Of a stretch of 64,000 nucleotides of DNA, positions 26,601 through 38,600 are shown one piece after another. The DNA is from Oreocharis arfaki (lineage: Eukaryota > Chordata > Aves > Passeriformes > Paramythiidae): assembly GCA_013398015.1 (NCBI GenBank), contig VZRR01013743.1, forward strand, positions 62,001-126,000. The letters are read 5' to 3'. Made by a program: the position numbers and the translations under genes. The notes under the pieces are model-generated. The model was not told where the DNA came from. It made no database searches and saw nothing but the letters and a program-made list of their open reading frames with translations. Position 1 is the first letter of the stretch, and each line of letters starts with the position of its first letter.

Positions 26601-29600
26601 GGACAGACCGCGCCCAGAGAACATCTTTATCCATATCAGATCTCCACAGGAACACACTCTACCTCGTTTTCTCATCTCGTCCAGAGGAATTAGTTTCTGA
26701 GCCACATCCATCACCACGAAAGACATAAAAATAGCAGAGGGATTTCAAAAGGGAGCTGCAAGCGGAAGCCATAGCTGGGCTGCAAGACTTACGCTGTAAG
26801 GTTTAAGGAAGAAAAAATATTTATCATAACAGAGAGGAGACAGTGAGAGGATCTGACGGCTCTGTACAGACACACAAAAGCTGTCTGCTGGCAGGAGGCA
26901 TTCGGGACCTTTCTGACAAGGATGGAGCGAAAGCAACAACTTTCATCTTGAAATCAGAGGCACCTTCTCAGCAGAGCGGGTTACTGAGATATGAGAATAG
27001 CTCAGCAGGGGAGATGGTGGACTCATCACCTCCTGCAGCTTGTGACAGGAGATAAGAGAGCCTTCTGAAGGAAGCATTTAATCCAGTTCCTGTGAAGAAT
27101 CCCTGTGCCTGTGTATGACATCAGGAAAAGCAGGGCAGAATGGGGGAGGACTGGCTGTAGCAGAACACCAAGGGCTCTGCTGGCAAACCTGGGGTCTCCC
27201 AGTGCTTGCTCCCTTCTTCACTGGGCATGGGAAGGAAAGGAGGCTTTGAGTGATTCACACAAGGTCTGCGTTGGTAAGAGACCAAGGAATCGAGATCAAG
27301 TTCCAGGGTACCTCTGGGAGGTGACACCCGTGTCAAGGGTCAGGAAGGAAAGGTGCCTTGCACCTCACACAACTGCTCTGCGTTGTAACTCACATTCCCT
27401 CAACAGATGAGGGGTCAGCTCTGCTTGGAACGAGTGCATCAGACCGGGGGGGCCCTCTCCAGGAGGTGACACCAAGCACCCTGTTTCAAAGCTGTTCAGT
27501 TACTGTGCTTGACTCGAGATCAAATCGGTGAAAAACTTGTGCTGGGAGATATTTTTCCCTAGGGGAGACTGGCTGCTCTGAGGGAAAGGCAGAAGACGTC
27601 TTGAGCATCCCCAAAAAAGCCCATACACAGAGCACTAATCTCAAGAAGCTTGTTAGGCTGCAGAGAGCAGATGGGATGGGGCAGTCCATGAAACGGTGGC
27701 TGGCCCTCCAAGGGCTGCCTGTGTGCAGTGGGTTGGAACTTTTAAAAACTGCAATACTGACCGAAATCTCACGTTTTATCATCCTTTGTGCGAGTTCAGT
27801 AAAAAGAGGAGGGGTGCTGGAAGAAAAGAAAGTGGGGTTTTTTACTTTAATTTCTTAGAATTTCTTTTTACCTTTAATTCTGTTAGCAATAAAACTTTCT
27901 TTATACTGTACTTACCCAACAGCACGTGCCTGTTTTGCCCCACAGATTTTTAGTTTTCCCTCAATATTCTTTATTTCCCCATATGCAAAATAACAAATTT
28001 CATCGAGCTCAACACTTAGCCAGCTCAAACCACGACACTGTGACACCTCCCAGCCAGACAGCAAAGCCACCAGTTAAAATGAGTAACACACTCTACAGCA
28101 CAGCCTTGGCCACCGTTGCCCATCAGCCACTCAGGGACCCGCAAGGGAAGTGCCAGAGGTCAGCAGGCTTTGGTGCTGGAGGAGAGGCACCTCCAGAGGT
28201 CTCCAAGGCAGAGCCCATTCCCCAGGAAATGCAGTCATCAGGACTCTAGGAACAGAATCGTTTAGGCTGGAGGAGCCCTCTAAAATCGAGTCCAAACTTT
28301 AACCCAGCAGTGCCGAAGCCACCGCTAAACCACGTCCCCAGGAGCCACATTTACACGTGTTTTAAATCCCTCCCGAGGTGGAGACTCCATCCACAGGGCA
28401 CCCTAAGCCAGAGGCAAAGAATCAGGATTTTAAGGTCCTTTCCAACCCAAGCTATCCTACATTTCTGTGAAATAAGACACCAGCATGTCTACCCAGGGTG
28501 CCCATAAATCTTCATACCATCACACATGCAGCTCATAAATCGACCCTGCATAAATCTGGTGCCTGGAAGAAAGAAAACAAACCAAACAAAACCTGTTTGG
28601 GAAACAGCCCTCCTTGCTGAATAAAGTTTACCAGTTGAAAACACGTAAACAACTCCCTCCTCCATCTAATTTTCTCTCCCTCACATCCATTTTCCATACT
28701 GAAGAATCCAAACCAGTCTCCCCTCGATGCCTTACACCCACTTTTGGGGGAGCAGAGGAGGGCATTCACACAGGAAGTACAGACACAAAGCAGATCGCCT
28801 TTTGTAGCACCTTCCTGTGAATTCACCCAGGCGCTTCCCAGCACATGTGAACATAAAATAAAGCACACTAAAAATAAAAGCAAGCTAAAAATAAACACAA
28901 CAGAGGAAATGAAAAATGTTCCCCTGGTTCAGTGTATAGCCTGTACCAAGTTAAACAGGAGGGACCCTGGCACAGTTTAAAAATGCACAGAAAAAGGTGA
29001 AAGCTGTGAGACTTTGGGTCTCTTGGGTGGAAACGGGGTAAAAGTCTGATTTCTGCTCGATCTCACAAGGTTGTGATTGAGAGCAGAATGCACAGGCAAC
29101 TCGACCTGCTGGCAGAGACAGCAGAGAGGGGTTCCTGGTGCTGGCAGTGAGGACACGGCGCTGCTTTGCTCTGCAAGTGCTCCGCCAACCTTCAGCACCT
29201 CGAGTGGGTCCCAAAGCAGAAGGTGACACTTCCTTCAGAACAAGCACGCACTTTTCTAGAGTCAATCACCTGTTGCATCCTGACGTGGAGAAAGCTGCCT
29301 TTCATCAGCATAAACACCACCTCCGTGCTTTCCCCAGCCTGCAAAGCACTGCGAGATCCTTCAGGATGAAAGATGCCACAGAAATACCAACCTGTCACGT
29401 ATTTATTGTTCTGGCAGTGAGCACTTCTGGGCTGGAGGCAGGAAGCCTCATGTCTTTGTTGCCTTTGTTACTGTCCTTTCTCAGGTTATTTTAGGAAAGG
29501 CCTCCCATGCCCACACTGTGTGCACGAGGCAGGGCGCGTGCGAACGGTCAGTGCGACTCTGTGCAGGGGGAACACGGATGTTCCGTGGGCTTTTACACTC

Positions 29601-32600
29601 AAACGTCTCTCAGCCTCTGAAGATCTCCTATTCCTGGATTTTCATAGGGATTTTCCCCCCCTCTGCCCCCTGCCAGAGTCCACCTACCTTATACAAAATG
29701 AATTGTTAGCCTTCAAAAATACTGCAACGCGTCACTTTTGGAGATAGAACAGGTTTTAAAAACACAATAAAGGGGGGATACCTGAATGTTTCCTGACTCA
29801 ACAGAGGAACATCTTTTATCATTAGTGTGGCTACTCGAGGCTGTAAGCCTAGCCCCCTCCCCCCCTGAATATTCAATACTTTAATTCAGAAAATCAATAC
29901 TCTAAATAGATTTTTTTTTTTACTCTGAAAACTCCAATTTACTTCAAGTATTTGCTAAGGGCACGCACATATCCTGCAATTCTGCATACTGCTGCAAAGT
30001 CAAGGCTGCGGGGAGCCCACGGGATGGCAACGAGAGGAAGAGGAGACACAAGGATCCTGCTGTGCCCCTGGAAAAGGGACACAGCTTGGTGTGCCTTGGC
30101 AATATGGGAACTGGCTTGTGCTTCAGCTATAACGAGGCTTTTATGAGGAAAACATCTATTTTCCTCTCCATTTGCCCCTATATGGGCATCTCCTCGTCCC
30201 CAGTCAACGCTCAGCTGCGACCAGTGAGTCTTTTCCTCCTTGCAGTCACTTCTCAGGGGAAGGGGGAAGCTCTCAAGCAACAAGAATGCAAAATTATTTT
30301 AAGGGATGAGAAAATGTAATTGAAAAACCACATCAGTTGGCCAGGGTCTTAGAAGCATGCGGGTACATTGCTGTAACAGCTACCAGGAGGAAACACGCTG
30401 CATTTCAGGTGAACACTGATCTTTTAATGTAAGGCTGAGAATAATATTTATATTCTGACTCACTAAGATTTATGTTTCTGTATAAATCACACATGCACTT
30501 AAAAAAAAAAAAAANNNNNNNNNNNNNNNNNNNNNNNNNNNNNNNNNNNNNNNNNACTTCAGGATATCCATGGCTTCCAGAACTCTACATAAATCAACTG
30601 TACCATGATCCCACAGCCTTTAAGAAAAACACACGCACACACTCATTTGTTACCAGGGATGTTCACCCACCCAGGGCCATCAACAGAAGGAGCACGACAA
30701 GAGCAGTGAAGAGATGACCCCAGACAAAGCCCTGCAGCGCTTAACACCCCCAAAGCTAAACTCAAAACCCAGTAATCCAGTGGTGTTTCTGGTTTTCCCA
30801 CTGGGAAGCAGCCCTTTAGTGCAGCTTTGTACAGGTGCAGAGGCCACGCACAAAAATCTGCTTTCCTGCCCTCCCATCCCCTCCAGCAAGATAAGCGAAT
30901 CGAGACTCAACACATCAGATCTCCCGACACCACCTCAAAAGCCACCCGAGGGCAGTCACAAAGCACTCGATGAGAAGGTAGAGACTCCAGAATCCAAACA
31001 CAGATGCCCAGAGGAGAGCAGCGACCCTGGGAAACGCCCCGAGGAGACCCTACCTGTAGCACTGGTGGCCACATCCCTCGTCGTGCTGCAGGAGGCAGGT
31101 GGCGAGGGGCTCGGAGGAGCCGGGCTGAGCCAAGGTCCGCAAGGCCACGGCTGCGACGCCCACGAGTGGAGAGGAGAAGTTGAGAAGCACCGAAGCGACC
31201 TGCGGGGACGGGTCCTCCTGGCTGTGGGTCACATCGATGACGAGGGGGTTGTGCTGACACGACAGCTCGTGCATCCCTGCGAGACAGGGCAAAGAGAGGA
31301 GTGACTAGCCCGGCTCCAGCGATTTGCTTTCGGTGTACATCTGCACCCTCCACAAGGGCAACAGACCAGCTTGGAGGGCAGAAAACCCTGCAAGGGGGGG
31401 TAGGGGACAGCAGTGAGAGGTCACAGCAGTGAGAGGTGGCGGCTCCGGGTGTCCCTGCTGGTGTCACAGCCCACGGGTTGCTCACCCAAAGAGCGGTTCC
31501 GCCTGTCGGTGTCAGTCAGCTGCACGGCAACCACCGGCTTGTGCTGCTGCCTGGGGACAGCGCCAGAGGAGGCCAGGAAGACCAGGAGAGACGTGGGCAC
31601 TGCAGGTCTCTCAAAGCAAACCTAGGAGAGAGGGCAGGAGACACTCTGAGAGCGGGCACACCAAATACAGATCCCACACAGGCGAGAGAGAGAAAGAGCG
31701 AGAGCAGTAGGACAGAGGGAGCAGGCATAAGGTGTCAGACAACTTGCAGGGCTGCAAAGGGGTGCAAAGGTGGTGAGGGGCAGGGGAGGGGGAAGGAAGG
31801 GAGCCAAAACAGTCCTTTCCCTCCTAATTTCTCGTTCCCCTTTTACTAGTCCTCTCCTCACATATTCAGTCCCACCTTGACATAAAGTCACAGCATCTTC
31901 ACAGCATCCATGTTTGCTACTCTTCAAATTGAGCAAGAGTGGGATGACTTCTTTCCTGCTCTCTTTTTACCAGGCCGCTGACTCCCACCCCACACAGAGC
32001 TGGCCAGGCCAAGTTAGGCACCCAGAAAAAACAGCTACCAGCCTTGCCACCAAAATATTTCCAATCAAAAAAAAAAAAAAAGCCCTCAAAAAAGACAAAA
32101 ACGTCCCCGGTAGCCACTGGGACAGCAAACTGTCCACCAGCCAACACGTGGAAAGGTTCGTGGGAAGAAGTCCTGCCTGCTGGGAGAGCCAGCAACTTGC
32201 CACCTGCCTACAACCCTGAAGGCAGCTGGAAGTAGCTGGGAAGCTCATGGCATCAGTCATGGCAGAGCAGATGTTCTTTGGAAGGAAGACGAGAGAAATG
32301 TTTTTCTCCCCCACCCTGGTGCCCCCCCTTCCCCCTGGTGCAGAGATGCGTTTCGACCGAGATCGGAAGGTGTCTCTGCTTTTGTTCAATGCTGGCGTGG
32401 AGGAAGCTCAGAAATTTGAGGCAAAGGTGCATTTGGAGAGAAGACAAGTCCTGGCTGGCCAGGCACAGCCCAAGGAGCAGACTGTGGGAACGGAGGGGAC
32501 AACCACGCAATCTGTGATGGCAGCCTCGCCTCAGGGTGGTTTGTGCCACGTCAGGCACTGTTCACACACGGGAACAGGAGAAAACCTTGGGCTCCAGCCC

Positions 32601-35600
32601 AGGGGTCCCACCCTGCAGGGAGGTGCTCAGCAGCAAGAGCCCCACGAGCAAGGCCCCACTGCTGTCTCCTTGCTCCCTCGGCCAGGGCTCGCTCACTTAC
32701 AGGGCTGGCCTGGCTGCAAGGAGTGGACCAGAGGGCTCAAACATTTTTATTTTTATTATAATATCCCCACTGCCTCCCTTGGTGAGATAAGCAGGGGAAG
32801 AAGGAAAAGAAACAGGAAAGCAAGAAGGGAGGAAAAGAAAGAGATGAGGCAGCAGTGCTCCCAGACAAGGAGCCCCCCAAGCCAGAGCTACAGCTGTGAA
32901 GTCCCAAGGACTTTAACCCAACCTCCCAGCATGGTTCCACAGGAGAGGAGAGGTTGTGGGAGCAGTCTTTCCCTGAACTACACATCTTGAGGTGGAGAGT
33001 TCAGTCCTTCCCTTCCCACAGTGCACCAGCATGAGGGTGACAGATGCTGGCCCCAAGTTAGGCCAACAGCAGCTGACTTGATTAGCATCCCAATCCTTTT
33101 CAATACATGTTATTGTGTGCTCAGCCACAGCAGGCTACCTTCTTAATTTTTCTCCCTCCCTCCCTCTCTCTCCCCCTTTCTTATTTAATTTCCTGCATTA
33201 CACATCCTGACTTGCTTACAAGTGATTTTGATGTCTTTCCTCATCAGATGTATTAAAAAACCGAGAACAAAGCATGGCTGGAGATCTGCAAACTGTAACA
33301 ACTCCCACGTGCAGGCAGACCCGAGGGGCACGGCAGATGCTCCGTTCGGTGGCACAGACACACCTCTCGCCCCAACCTAATCACAGCATGACAGTGAGCG
33401 TGGTAAAACACTGGCACTGCTTCTCCAGAGCAGTTGTGGATCCCTGGAAACGTTCAAGGTCTGATGGGGCTCTCTGAGCAACCTGGTCCAGTGGAAGGTG
33501 TCTCTGCTCATGGCAGTGGGGTTTGAACTAGAGGGCGTTTGAGCTCCTTTCCAACCCTAACCATCCCATGATCCTTCGACCCAGCCTTTCCCTTGTTCAT
33601 TGGTGCCACACCTCTTCAGGAAGTGATTCCTGCCACCTGATGAGCTCTGTGGTGCAGCTCTAACCCGGGTGACACAGGTGCAACAGCTTTAAAATGGCCC
33701 TGGGAGTTGGTGGACATGGGTACACATGTGCATCAACAGCACCATTCCTGCCCGGGCAGGCAGCTGTGCTAGGCAAATTGTCAACAAAAAGCCGTCTTTC
33801 CTAACCCAATATGTTACCAATCAGGCCAACTCTTTTAAAAAAAAAAAAAAAAAGAAGGGTATATTTATTACTAGTCCATAAATAATTTTATGGGAGGAAA
33901 ATAATAGCACTCCTAGAGAGAGCACGGAGAACCAGTAATGAAAGTCTTTAGTATAAACATCCATAGAGGAAGGGAACTGACCACAAGCTCCAATAAAACT
34001 GTAACATGTTTTAACCCCTGCTGAGGAGTGGAAAGCAAGCTTTCATCTAGGTAAGGCAGAGGGGGAGGATTACTGCTCTCTCCTCAGCAGAGGAAGGAAG
34101 GAGGCACGCTTGTCATGGCCACAGACTGCAGGCAGCGACTGGGCTGTGAGCACACGGACGAGGAAGAGGGGGAAAATTGCAAGGAGGTTACAGGAAGTTG
34201 CTTGGGAGAGACAGAGGACCTCAGGGCAATACCCGTGTTTATACCCACTCAGGTCTGATGATCCACCGAGTTGCCTGAGCATCCCGGGAGAGAGGCCTCC
34301 TCCAGAGAACCTTGAACCAAGCAGGGCAGGCTGCCCCTCAGAGAGCAGAGGGAGCAGCACGCCAGAGCCCGGCTTTCCAGCAACACCAGGCAGCAGCCAC
34401 AAAACCTGCGAACTGTGCCTGTGGTCAGAAACCCAGCGCTGTAAAAATCCCAGCAGCCTAAAAACCCTCAGCTCTCCTCTGTCCCTCTCCCCTACCTGCC
34501 GGGGCAGAGGGGTTTCACCCTCCCAAGGGCAGCCCCCAAGCCCCTGTTGGGCTGCAGGACCAGCCCTCTTGTGGCACAGAAGTGCCACCTCTGGTCTGGA
34601 GTCAGCAGAAGGACCTGTGTGCCACAGCCCATTGCTGTGGGCTCGGGGTGCTCAGCAGCACCCTGGGGTGCCCAGGACCCCTCAGGATGGCAGAGGACAT
34701 CCAGCTGCCCTCTGCTGCTCTTCTCTGAGTGCCATAGCTGATTGCTGTGGGCTTGGGGTGCTCAGCAGCACCCTGGGGTGCCCAGGACCCCTCAGGATGG
34801 CAGAGGACATCCAGCTGCCCTCTGCTGCTCTTCCCAGCCATGAGGAAGAAAGGCAACTAGGACTTCTAGCACAGCCTGTGCCTACCCTTTGTGGGTGTTA
34901 GAGCACAGCTTGACTGCAGGGGAGAGTCAGGAGCAAGTTGTTTCTCAGCCTCGGGGCATTTCTGTGGTATTTTGGTTTCACGCACAGTCCTCCTCCTGGC
35001 AACCTGCGCCAGGATGGGTTTGCTGTTCACAGTGGGAATGGGGCAGCTGTGTAAGATCCAGACACAGGTATTTGGGGATTTGCAAGGAGTTCAGCAGGAT
35101 ATGATATGAGTAGTTTTAAAGGTTGCTGTAGCTCCTACGGGACAGAAAAGGATGGGGTTTGTCACCAGTGCTGGGTGTAAAGACAAACAAATCCTTCGTG
35201 CCTGACCACACGCCCTCACTCACCTTGAGCCAAACTCCCTCATCACCCAAGAGCATCTTCTCCTCGTTTGGGTCCTGAGCATTCTCTTGGCTGGGAGCAC
35301 AGGGAAACCAAGCAGCCTGCAAAAGGTCCTTCGGCACCTCATGAAGGTGGGACTTACACACCTGGAAGGAGAGATTTATGTCAACCCAGAAGGCTGCAAA
35401 GAAAGGAGGGAAAAACAGCACCTACAAAACCTCAAGGAAGATTCAACAGGTGTTGAGAAGGACCCCAAGCTGGCTCCTGGCATGAAGACAATTAGGATGT
35501 GGCTTCCTAAGTGACATCTCACTGCCCACACATGTGTACACAAGGCCTTTGCCATTTTGGAGTGCCATAAATGTGTTGTTTGAGCATCTCAGGGTGTCTG

Positions 35601-38600
35601 TGGGGCTGAGTAACAAACAAGCTGTGAGCTGATAGGTGAGACCACAACACCCTGATTTTGGCTGGGCTCACGAGATCCAAAGGTGTGATTCATTCGCCTG
35701 AATAACACTCTTCTGTTCCACTTAGTGCCCTGTGGCATCCCAGACATCCCCACAGGCCTGGCAGACAAAACCTGGGAGATGCAGGTGTCACTGCCAAGGA
35801 GCAGACACCTGAGCCCAAGGCACCCCTTCAGACACGTGTATCTGGGCAGTTCAGTCATGCTGCAGGCCTCAAGAAGATTGCTCCTCATATCAAGTCAGTA
35901 GAAACACATGTGTGAAGGGCTAAATGTGATCTCTTTACATATTCCCTGCCTTTCTTCAGCTTGCTAGGAAAGAACATACACACCACGTTAACACCGACCA
36001 GGCAAAATCCCCTCCAGGCTCTGCTCCAAAGCTCGTAAGAAAGATGGGAATTCTCCCATTGATTTTTCCTTGGCTTCAGATCAGAGGGCTTGGGAGCAGT
36101 ACAGATGCTGATGTGTGCGTGATTTCATCCTTTCAGGCCCTGGCCTTATAAGGTATTAGACTCACGGGATTTTTCTCCAAGCCAGCAGTGGGACAAGTCA
36201 CACGCTCCAAGCTGAGCATTTGGCTGGTGGGATGGGATGGTCCCTGCTCGGGGAAATGCAGGGCTGGGGGAGGTGCTCCCTGCCAGGATGAAGCACCTCT
36301 CCATGAACTGCACTTCCTGGACTCAGGGACTGATGCAAGAGGAGTGTGAGAAATGCCCAGGTCTTCCACTCACTCCCTGGTTGGGACTGTAGCAATCCAT
36401 GAATGCTTCCAGAGCTTTGTTTGTGCCTTCCCCAGCACAGACTTTCCTAGAAAAGTCTTCTTTTCCTTTTATTTTTTTGTCCATGCCTTCACTCACCTTC
36501 ACAACAGGCTCTCCAGTGACCAAGGAAGCAGGGCAGGACTTTGCATCCTGTTGGGAGGCGTAGGCTTTCACTGCCCACAGATCCACGTATCCCTCAGGAG
36601 TGTGGGGACCACAGTCCAGGATGCTGCTGGTCCTCTCGAAGGGCTCACACACACCGTCCCCGTCATGAACGTAGCACAGGCTCGGCTCCCCTGCAGGGAG
36701 AACAAGGGTGAGCTGCTGACAAACCAGGCTCCAGGCACTCACACCTCCTCTTGTCTGAGGAGGTTTGCTGTCTCTTTAGCCTGGGGTTGTCCCACCACAG
36801 GGGCCTGACAAGGCCTGTGGATCACTCTGGCTGCAAATCCAGGTTCTGTTGCGACGAGGAGCATCGCCCTCTGCTCCAAGGAGCAGTGTGAATTACGTAC
36901 AGTTCTGACTCCTACCTCCTCCTCCAATCCATTTGGACCTGTCCCAGTCCTCCCGGACTCACCGACACAGTTGAAGCCTTTTTCCTTTCTACACTTCCTG
37001 GAGCAACCATCTCCATCCAGCAAGTCCCCATCGTCACATTCCTCCTCCAGGCTCCTAAGAGGGCAACAGCCAGATGTATTAATAGCACCTTTGACTCAAC
37101 ACCCCTGTGCTCCTGCCCAGTCACGAGTGAGGACCCCTCATCTTGGTTCTGTTTCGCTCCTGCCCAGTCACGAGTGAGGACCTCTTATCTTGGTTGTATC
37201 TCCACAGAAGCAGTTCGAAAGGAAGAACCCCGCATGGAATTAGATAGACAAGAGAAAACACCTTGCCAGGGGGTAAAAGGAGGTTAAAAATCACAGGATT
37301 TAGGAGCAGACATGAGTGTACTGTGACTTTCCTCTAAGACCTGAGGCAAGAGCTACGGGAGAACGAAAGAAGTAGAGAACTAAGCATCAGGAAGATTTGT
37401 TGCTGGAGAAAGCAAGTGCTGGAGAGGGCAGGAGATTCTTAAATGGGGCTGGGCTTTCAGTGGGAGCTGGAGAAGGGGGCAGGAGAAGGGAGAGACAGAA
37501 GGTTCCTCTCCCTTTCCTCACGCTGCTAAGAAAACCGGTTTCACATGAAAGGGATCCTGAGTATCCTGGAAGTTGAAGCCTGAAAAAGCTAAAATATGGA
37601 AATTTGAAATGACTATCTCCCAGGCAGAACAGGTGAAGCATCGGGCTCTGTCAATGTAGAGGTGGTGCATCCCCCATTATTTGGGGTCTCTGAGCAGAGA
37701 CTGGACAGCTCTCTAAAGACACCACACCGTGTGGGACCGTGCTTGCGGCAGAACCTACTCCTGCAGGGCCCTGTGCACTTCCAAAGGCCAATCCTTTGGG
37801 TCAGACTCTGCAACAGTTCGCTGAGATGGGCCAGAATCCAAGCACTGAAGGCAAGGACAGAGGATGTTCAGGCTGGACCTCTCATGGACCCCTCATGCAG
37901 ACCATGCCTCTCAGAAAGAGCATCTCCATCACCACGGCATCTTACGAAACACAAGCTCTACAGCTCAGTCTGCTGCAGGGGTTCAGTGCAGCATCTTCAG
38001 CCACGCTCCTGTGCGTGGAGGACCCGCCTGCTGCTCCCCTTTGGGGCAGGATGGCCTGGCAGCTTGAAGAACCTCAGCTGAGAGCTTGAGTTTTTCAACT
38101 TACGCGGTCACCTTGCCGTCCCCGCAGTAGGGTGCTCCATGCACATGGATGAGAGGTGGGGAGGCTTCTCCTGAGGTTGTCCCAGAGACCACCTGCACCT
38201 GGTAGCGGTACACCTGCCCAGGCACGACCTCCCTGCAGAGACAGAGAGAACTTGAGGGAACAGCAACACCTGCAGCACTGAGATTCGCTCAGCACAACTC
38301 CAGATACCACGCATATGTCCCGGCAGCATCACAATCTGGGCGTGTCTTCACACTCGGCCAGAGGCAGAGCGTGTGGGATCAGAGTCTCTTTTAGGTCACA
38401 CTGCTTACTTCCCAAGGGTCTGAGCCGGGGAGACGTGGCTTTAGCTTGAGTAACCGTTCTACCAGTTGTATTGATGGGGGAAATACGTTTTGCTGATTGT
38501 GTTGCTGTGGAAAATGTAATTTTACGGGTTGTACTGATGGGGGAAATGTTTTACTGATGCTATTGTTGGAGAAAATGTAATTTTACGGGTTGTATCGATG

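Larger units (their letters stand above)
21937..31053 (-). other. PAPPA2 intron 14, non-coding, contains assembly gap
   Basis: The largest complete intron here (9.1 kb). It holds a 17-base duplication (22646-22680), an A/CA-rich tract (23380-23407), CR1 pieces (23975-24105, 28240-28415, 28425-28475), a repeat-free AT-rich block (24285-24490) and the run of N (30515-30555). The rest shows no recognisable feature. Confidence 0.85.
31622..35223 (-). other. PAPPA2 intron 12, non-coding
   Basis: Contains a CR1 3' end (33420-33580), a poly(A) tract (33837-33853) and the 110-base tandem duplication (34619-34834). Nothing else was recognised. Confidence 0.85.

Noticed and set aside
32247..32990. 247-codon plus-strand open frame
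   Set aside because: It lies in intron 12, with low-complexity R/K/E/Q-rich ends, no known domain and overlapping frames on both strands.
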